This document shows, in pieces, positions 56,585 through 64,000 of a stretch of 64,000 nt of DNA; positions within the stretch are counted from its first letter, which is position 1; each line of letters begins with the position of its first letter. The position numbers and the translations under genes are program-made. Below the pieces are notes generated by a model. It was not told the DNA's origin and searched no databases. It saw only the letters and a program-made list of their open reading frames with translations. Where the stretch lies: assembly GCA_902805845.1 (NCBI GenBank), contig CADCUI010000008.1, forward strand, positions 1-64,000. Reading direction: 5' to 3'. The DNA comes from an uncultured Nocardioidaceae bacterium. GTDB lineage: Bacteria > Actinomycetota > Actinomycetes > Propionibacteriales > Nocardioidaceae.

Positions 56585-57763
56585 TCATCGGCGGCGTTTG
56601 CGCAGGTGGCAGATCACGGGGTCCGGCTGCTCGGCGTCGGCGCGGAAACCCGCCCGCCGGTACATCCGCAGGTTCCTGTCGCTGCGGGCCCCCGTGACCA
56701 GGTGGAGCCAGCGGGCCTCCCGCGGCGCGGCCTCCTGGATGCGCTCCAGGAGCCAGCGACCCAGCCCGCGCCCCTGCAGGTCGGGGGCCACCATGACCCG
56801 ACCGATGAACCACTCGGGCTCTTCCGACGTGCCCTGCAGCCGGGCCCGGACGCTGCCCACCAGCCTGCCGTGCGAGCGCAGCACGAACGTGGTCCACTCC
56901 CGGAGGTCGGCGAGCACCTGGTCGAGGTCCTCGTGGAGCGCGGGGACGCCCAGCACGTCGTTGGCGACCGCCTCCTGCACCCAGCAGGCCCGCTGCAGGG
57001 TCAGCAGCTCCCCCGCGTCGGCGGGCGTCGCCAGCCGCCGCTCGGCGTCGGCGAGGTGGCCGGCGGCCACCAGCCGGCTGGCGTGCAGCAGGTCGGGACG
57101 CCGCTCCGCCGTACGCCGTAGCGACTGCTCGTGCCGCCACGACGCGACCCGGGCGTGGTCGCCCGAGAACAGGACCTCCGGCACCTCGAGCCCCCGCCAG
57201 CCGGGCGGTCGGGTGTACACCGGGTACTCGAGGAGGCCGTCGGTGTGCGACTCCTCCGCCAAGGACTCGGCGTTGCCCAAGAAGCCCGGCAGCAGCCGCA
57301 TGACCGCCTCGAGGATCACCAGCGCCGCCGCCTCCCCGCCGTTGAGGACGTAGTCGCCGACGGACATCTCGCGCACCCGCATCCGGGTGGCGGCGTGGTC
57401 GACCACGCGCTGGTCGATCCCCTCGTAGCGACCGCAGGCCACCACCAGGTGCTCCTCGGCGGCGAGCTCGGCCGCCGTCGCCTGGGTGAACGGCACGCCG
57501 CTCGGGCTGGGGACGACGAGCAGCGGGTCGGCGCCCTCGGCGACCAGCGCGTCCAGGGCCTCGCCCCACGGCTCGGGCCGCATCACCATCCCCGCACCGC
57601 CGCCGTACGGCGTGTCGTCGACCGTGCGGTGCCGGTCGTGGGTCCAGTCCCGTAGGTCGTGGACGCGGAGGTCGATCAGCCCGGATCGCAGTGCCTTGCC
57701 GGGCAGGGAGAGCCGTAGCGGCGCGAGGTAGTCGGGGAAGATCGAGACGACGTCGACGCGCAC
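56585..57763 (-). CDS. trmD: tRNA (guanine(37)-N1)-methyltransferase TrmD fused to a C-terminal GNAT acetyltransferase domain
   Basis: N-terminal [25 protein letters not shown]...[13 protein letters not shown]...[14 protein letters not shown]...[17 protein letters not shown]-terminal [25 protein letters not shown]...[12 protein letters not shown] in one ORF. Confidence 0.93.
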   Translation of the reverse strand: MRVDVVSIFPDYLAPLRLSLPGKALRSGLIDLRVHDLRDWTHDRHRTVDDTPYGGGAGMVMRPEPWGEALDALVAEGADPLLVVPSPSGVPFTQATAAELAAEEHLVVACGRYEGIDQRVVDHAATRMRVREMSVGDYVLNGGEAAALVILEAVMRLLPGFLGNAESLAEESHTDGLLEYPVYTRPPGWRGLEVPEVLFSGDHARVASWRHEQSLRRTAERRPDLLHASRLVAAGHLADAERRLATPADAGELLTLQRACWVQEAVANDVLGVPALHEDLDQVLADLREWTTFVLRSHGRLVGSVRARLQGTSEEPEWFIGRVMVAPDLQGRGLGRWLLERIQEAAPREARWLHLVTGARSDRNLRMYRRAGFRADAEQPDPVICHLRKRRR

Positions 57764-57766
57764 GCC

Positions 57767-58351
57767 TCAGTCCTCCTGCCGGTCCTCGGGAAGCGGCTCG
57801 AGGAGCCCGGGACGGTCGGCGACGACCAGGCGTCCGCCCGCGAGGTCCACCTCGGGCACGAGGGCGTTGACGAACGGCACCAGGGCGTCCTTCCGCCCCG
57901 CCCGCTGGACCACGAGCAGGTCCTGGGCTCCCGAGTGCAGGACGTCCACGACGATCCCGGCGGGCTGTCCCTCGGTGGTCACCACGGCAAGTCCTCGGAG
58001 CTGGTGGTCGTAGAACTCCTCGGCGTCCTCCGGCGTCTCGTCGGGGACGACGGGCACGTGCAGCACCAGCCCGCGCGCCGTCTCAGCCGCGTCACGGCCG
58101 GTGACCTCACGGAAGCTGACCAGGAGCCGGTCCTGGTGCCAGCGGGTCGCCTCGACGGTCAGGGCGTCGTACGGCGGGGGCGGCCCGTCCCCTGGCCGAC
58201 GCACGCGCAGGACCGCCCCGGCGGCGAACCGGCGCTCCGGCTCGTCGGTCCGCGGCTCGACGCTCACCTCGCCGCGGACGCCGTGGGGACGCCCGACGCG
58301 TCCGACCACGACCTCGTCAGGCTGCGGGTCCACGCTCGTCGCCCGACTCAC
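57767..58351 (-). CDS. rimM: Ribosome maturation factor RimM
   Basis: VVVGRVGRPHGVRGEVSVEPRTDEPERRF; EEFYDHQLRGLAVVT. Confidence 0.93.
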   Translation of the reverse strand: MSRATSVDPQPDEVVVGRVGRPHGVRGEVSVEPRTDEPERRFAAGAVLRVRRPGDGPPPPYDALTVEATRWHQDRLLVSFREVTGRDAAETARGLVLHVPVVPDETPEDAEEFYDHQLRGLAVVTTEGQPAGIVVDVLHSGAQDLLVVQRAGRKDALVPFVNALVPEVDLAGGRLVVADRPGLLEPLPEDRQED

Positions 58352-58365
58352 GGACCAGGCACGGC

Positions 58366-58608
58366 TCAGCGCCGACGGTCCACGTCCACGAAGTCCACCC
58401 GGGCGCCGCCGCGGCCGCCGAGCGCACCGATGACGGTGCGCAGGGCGGTCGCGGTCCGGCCGTTGCGGCCGATGACCTTCCCCAGGTCGTCGGGGTTCAC
58501 GCGGACCTCGAGGATGGGGCCACGGCGCAGCTGCTTCTCCCGGACGACGACGTCATCGGGGTGCTTGACGATGCCTCGGACGAGGTGCTCGAGAGCCTCG
58601 GCGAGCAC
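58366..58608 (-). CDS. KH-domain RNA-binding protein (UPF0109/YlqC)
   Basis: LEHLVRGIVKHPDDV; VRVNPDDLGKVIGRNGRTATALRTVI. Confidence 0.92.
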   Translation of the reverse strand: MLAEALEHLVRGIVKHPDDVVVREKQLRRGPILEVRVNPDDLGKVIGRNGRTATALRTVIGALGGRGGARVDFVDVDRRR

Positions 58609-58613
58609 CGTGG

Positions 58614-59132
58614 TCAGGCCTCGGTGCTCTCAGCCGGCTGCGCCGTGCCGTCGGCCGGGATCTCCGCGGCCTCGGCCGGCGGCGCGGCGCCGGGAGGAGC
58701 CGCCTCGACGGCGGACTCAGGTGCGGCAGGCTCGGCCGCGGCGGCCTTCTTCGCCGGGGCCTTCTTCGTCACGGCCTCTGTGGGCTCGGTGCCGGACTCC
58801 TTGAGGATCTCGTTGAAGATGTCCTGCTTGCTCCGGCCCTGCTCCTTGACCTTCAGCGTGCCCTCGGCGCCGGACTCGCCCTTGAACCGCTGCCAGTCGC
58901 CGGTCACCTTCAGCAGCGCCGCGACGGCCTCGGTCGGCTGGGCGCCCACACCGAGCCAGTACTGCGCCCGCTCGGAGCGCACCTCGATCAGCGAGGGCTC
59001 CTCCTTGGGGTGGTACTTGCCGATCTCCTCGATGACGCGGCCGTCCCGACGGGTGCGGGCGTCGGCGACGACGATGCGGTAGTACGGCGCACGGATCTTG
59101 CCCATGCGCTTGAGACGGATCTTGACGGCCAC
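58614..59132 (-). CDS. rpsP: 30S ribosomal protein S16 with Ala-rich C-terminal extension
   Basis: [42 protein letters not shown]. Confidence 0.96.
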   Translation of the reverse strand: MAVKIRLKRMGKIRAPYYRIVVADARTRRDGRVIEEIGKYHPKEEPSLIEVRSERAQYWLGVGAQPTEAVAALLKVTGDWQRFKGESGAEGTLKVKEQGRSKQDIFNEILKESGTEPTEAVTKKAPAKKAAAAEPAAPESAVEAAPPGAAPPAEAAEIPADGTAQPAESTEA

Positions 59133-59303
59133 GAGTGTGGTGTCTCCTTGGGATGTCGGATCGGGTGAGCATCCCTGCACCGGGTGGGGTCCGGCCGGGC
59201 GGCTCGAGGTGCCTGCTCGTCGCGGCTGAGAGGGGCCGGTCGTGCGAGGCTCAGCGAGTCATTGTGCCAGACCGAGCACCCGCGGCTCCAATCGGCCGTG
59301 GCC

Positions 59304-60386
59304 TCAGGCCACCACCCGCCCGCGGAGGACGATGCGCCGCGGGCTGCGGAGGATGGCGAGGTCGGCCAGCGGGTCGGCGTCGTAGACGACGAAGTCGGCC
59401 TCGGCGCCCTCGGCGAGCGTGCCGCTGAGCCCCAGCCACTCCCGGGCCCGCCACGAGGCGGCCCCCAGAGCCTCCTCGGGCCGGAGTCCGTAGGTGGTCA
59501 GCTCGATGACCTCGTCGGCGAGCAGACCGTGAGGCAGCACGCCTCCGGCATCGGTGCCGGCGTAGATGGGCACGCCGGCCTCGTGCGCCGCCCCGATCGT
59601 CTCGCGGCGCCGTCTCCACAGGTCGAGCATGTGCTCGGCGTACGCCGGGAACCTGTCGGCGCCCGAGGCGGCGTACTTCGGGAAGTTGTCGAGCTGGACG
59701 ACCGTGGGCACCAGCGCCGTGCCGCGGGCGGCCATGGCCTCGACCAGCGGCAGCGACAGCCCCGTCCCGTGCTCGAGGCAGTCGATGCCGGCGTGGATGA
59801 GGTCGGGAAGGGCGGCCTCGCCGAAGACGTGCGCCGTGACCCGAGCGCCGTGCTCGTGCGCCGTCCTGATCGCGGCCCGGACCGCCTCCGGGGGCCACGA
59901 CGGGGTCAGGTCGCCCGCCTCCCGCTCGATCCAGTCGCCCACGAGCTTCACCCAGCCGTCCCCTCGTCGTGCCTCCTGCGCGACGTGGTCCGCCAGCTGC
60001 TCGGGCTCGATCTCGTGGGCGTAGTTGCGGATGTAGCGACGGCTGCGGGCCAGGTGGCGGCCGGCCCGGATCAGCCTCGGCAGGTCGTCGCGGTCGTGGA
60101 TCCAGCGGGTGTCCGCTGCGGACCCGGCGTCGCGGATGAGGAGGGTCCCGGCGTCCCGGTCGGTCAGCGCCTGCTGCTCCTGCACGTCGGGCGGCACGGC
60201 GCCTCCGGCGTCCAGGCCGATGTGGCAGTGGGCGTCGACGAGGCCGGGGACGACCCACCCCTCGGCCACCAGGTCGGCGCCGGGCTGCGCCTCGTAGGTG
60301 ACCCGGCCGTCGACGACGTACAGGTCACGCGGCTCACCGTCCGGCAGTACCGGCCCGCGGACCCGCAGCACCGGGGTCACGTCCAC
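59304..60386 (-). CDS. Amidohydrolase family protein
   Basis: GWVVPGLVDAHCHIGLD; VTAHVFGEAALPDLIHAGIDCLEHGTGL; IYAGTDAGGVLPHGLLADEVIEL. Confidence 0.88.
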   Translation of the reverse strand: MDVTPVLRVRGPVLPDGEPRDLYVVDGRVTYEAQPGADLVAEGWVVPGLVDAHCHIGLDAGGAVPPDVQEQQALTDRDAGTLLIRDAGSAADTRWIHDRDDLPRLIRAGRHLARSRRYIRNYAHEIEPEQLADHVAQEARRGDGWVKLVGDWIEREAGDLTPSWPPEAVRAAIRTAHEHGARVTAHVFGEAALPDLIHAGIDCLEHGTGLSLPLVEAMAARGTALVPTVVQLDNFPKYAASGADRFPAYAEHMLDLWRRRRETIGAAHEAGVPIYAGTDAGGVLPHGLLADEVIELTTYGLRPEEALGAASWRAREWLGLSGTLAEGAEADFVVYDADPLADLAILRSPRRIVLRGRVVA

Positions 60387-60408
60387 GCGCCGCAACCTAC
60401 CCCTGCCG

Positions 60409-60534
60409 GCCGAGTCGGCGCTTGTGCACGGCCAGGTGCGCGAGCTGGGCGTGCACCAGCGTCGACTGGGCCGGGTTCGCGCGTGCACAAGCGCCAACTG
60501 GGCGGGGTTCGCGCGTGCACAAGCGCCGACTCGG

Positions 60535-60535
<1 letters not shown>
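60409..60535. repeat. 32-bp tandem repeats bounded by a perfect 22-bp inverted repeat, at 3' end of ffh
   Basis: gccgagtcggcgcttgtgcacg (60409-60430) is the exact reverse complement of cgtgcacaagcgccgactcggc (60514-60535); internal units gcgtgcacMagcgYcRactgggcSgggttcgc. Confidence 0.9.
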
Positions 60536-62169
<1,634 letters not shown>

Positions 62170-62269
62170 AGCTAATCGGTCCTCGGGGGTCGTCCGGCGG
62201 GCGGGCACACGGTCACGCGGGCGTCACGCGGTGTGAGGCCTCCAGGGTAGCCGCGCAGGGCGAAACGGC

Positions 62270-64000
62270 TCACCGTGGCCGGTCCTCGTCGAGAACGCCC
62301 TCCAGTGCCGTGCGTACGGCGTGCGCGGCCGTGGCCGCCCGCTCGTCGGTCAGGGGACCGGCGCCCGGCTCCTGGACGTAGAAGACGTCGAGGGCCTGGG
62401 GGCCGTAGGTGCTCAGGTGGGCCGACCGCACCGCCACGTCGAGTCCCGCGAGCGCGCGGGCGGCCAGGTAGACCACCCCGAGCCGGTCCTCGGTGCGCAC
62501 CTCCAGCACCGTGGCCTCCCGGCTGGCGTCATGGCGCACGATCACCGTGGGTGGCAGGCCGCGGGGCCTGGCCCGGATCCGCGCGCCCGGGTCGACGGCC
62601 CGCGTCACGACCGCCTGCAGGCGCTGGCACACCAGGGCCGTGTCGACGTCGCGGGCGTCCACGCGCCACCGCGACACGCCCAGCCCGCCGACCGTCCAGG
62701 CGCGGGCCGAGCGCACCGACATCCGCAGCAGGCTCAGTGCACCTGCGATGTCGGCCATCAGCCCGACCCGGTCCGCGGCTGCGACGTCCAGCCGCGTCCC
62801 GTCCTCCTCGGGTGCGAACTCGACCCGCAGGTGGGCCGGGTCCCGGGTCCCCGCGTCGCCCGCCGCTCCGGGAACAGCGACGTCGGCACCGTCCGCGAGC
62901 CTGAAGTCCGGCGGCAGGGTGGCCGCCTCCTCCCCGTCGTGGGAGCTGCCCGGCGTCGGGCCGCGAGCCGGGAAGGCAGCGGGGACGGCAGGTCCCGGCG
63001 TGGCCGCCAGCACCGAGCGGACCCGACGGGCGAGGTCGGTGACCAGCGTCGCCCGCCACGCGGTCCACGCCTGCGGCCCGGTGGCGCGGGCGTCGGCCTC
63101 GGTCAGGGCCTCGAGCAGGTCGAGCGTCGTCACGTCGTGGACCGCCCCCGCGACGGCCTCCACGGTGGCGGGGTCGTCGAGGTCCCTCGTGGTGGCGGTC
63201 TCGGAGAGGAGGAGGTGGCGTCGTACCAACCTCGCCACCGTGCGCTGGTCGTCGGCGTCGAAGCCCATGCGGGCGGCGACCGCCGCGGCGACCGGCTCAC
63301 CCGCCTGCGAGTGGTCGGCGTGACCGCCCTTGCCGATGTCGTGCAGCAGGGCCGCCACCAGCAGCAGGTCCGGCCGCGTCACCCGGCGGATGAGGCCGGC
63401 CGCCTCGATGCAGGTCTCGACGACGTGCCGGTCGACGGTGAAGCGGTGCACCGGCGAGGCGTGCGGCAGCAGCCAGATCCGCCGCCACTCCGGCAGGACG
63501 AGCTCCACCGCGCCGGTCTCGTCGAGGGTCTCCCACACCGCCAGCAATCCCTGCCCGGCGGCGAGCAGCCGGACGAGCAGGTCCCGCGCCTCCGTCGGCC
63601 AGGGCGTCGGCAGCGGCCCCGCGGTGCGCGCGAGCCGTGCGGCCGTCGCGGGGGCGAGCCTCCCTCCCTCCCGGGCCGCGGCGTCCGCCACCCGCAGCAG
63701 GAGCACCGGGTCCCGGGCCGGGTCGGCGCCCCGGTCGAGGACCACCTCGCCGCCCGAGAGCGCCACGCCGGGAGCCAGCGGGACGAGGTCGGGCACCCGC
63801 CCCCGGGTGCCCGACGGCGGCGCGGTGAGGACGTTGTCCACGCGGCTCCAGGTGAGCCGCGACAGATGGGCGGTACGCCGGCCGAGCTGTCGCAGCCGTC
63901 GCTGTGCGCCCTGGTCGTCGGGGAGGCCCAGCCGCTCGGCCAGCGGCCCCCACAGCTCGGGGGTCACGCGGTCGCTGCCCCGGCCGGCGCAGGTCTGCAG
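62270..64000 (-). CDS. glnD: [Protein-PII] uridylyltransferase, C-terminal part (5' end beyond window)
   Basis: HD domain LLLVAALLHDIGKGGHADHSQAGEPVAAAVAARMGF; ACT-domain text; frame open to window end. Confidence 0.9.
   Translation of the reverse strand: MQTCAGRGSDRVTPELWGPLAERLGLPDDQGAQRRLRQLGRRTAHLSRLTWSRVDNVLTAPPSGTRGRVPDLVPLAPGVALSGGEVVLDRGADPARDPVLLLRVADAAAREGGRLAPATAARLARTAGPLPTPWPTEARDLLVRLLAAGQGLLAVWETLDETGAVELVLPEWRRIWLLPHASPVHRFTVDRHVVETCIEAAGLIRRVTRPDLLLVAALLHDIGKGGHADHSQAGEPVAAAVAARMGFDADDQRTVARLVRRHLLLSETATTRDLDDPATVEAVAGAVHDVTTLDLLEALTEADARATGPQAWTAWRATLVTDLARRVRSVLAATPGPAVPAAFPARGPTPGSSHDGEEAATLPPDFRLADGADVAVPGAAGDAGTRDPAHLRVEFAPEEDGTRLDVAAADRVGLMADIAGALSLLRMSVRSARAWTVGGLGVSRWRVDARDVDTALVCQRLQAVVTRAVDPGARIRARPRGLPPTVIVRHDASREATVLEVRTEDRLGVVYLAARALAGLDVAVRSAHLSTYGPQALDVFYVQEPGAGPLTDERAATAAHAVRTALEGVLDEDRPR

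Overview
High-GC actinobacterial chromosome segment, Nocardioides-like in gene content and order, with dense coding on both strands and no rRNA, tRNA or CRISPR array that I could recognise. The core is housekeeping: infB(5' part)-ylxR-nusA-rimP, proS, ispG-rseP-dxr, rlmN, cdsA-frr-pyrH-tsf-rpsB, xerC-dprA-comM-yraN, rnhB-lepB-rplS-trmD-rimM-KH-rpsP, ffh and glnD(part). Two accessory blocks stand out. (1) A polyamine/GABA-type catabolic set is split into two loci: saccharopine-DH-like/ALDH/aminotransferase at 12-16 kb, and potABCD/Lrp/FAD oxidase at 31-37 kb. Both divergent promoters carry the same ACGGATTCAC-type motif, a candidate Lrp-family regulon. (2) An 18-31 kb catabolic island combines an N,N-dimethylformamidase-like enzyme with its putative small subunit, a DUF3311/SSS transporter, an M20 amidohydrolase/carbamoylase, two paralogous APH/choline-kinase-like proteins with complementary active-site degeneration, an IMPase-like phosphatase, an ALDH, an MFS transporter and a beta-hydroxyacid DH. 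It looks like an undescribed phosphorylation-dependent amide/ureide pathway. Also seen: a dispersed 22-bp intergenic repeat family with perfect hairpins and a compensatory base change, two relics of a CpaF/TadA-type ATPase flanking a lipoprotein gene, a TrmD-GNAT fusion, and tandem repeats at several convergent gene junctions. All assignments come from reading the sequence and remembered family motifs; no searches were run.
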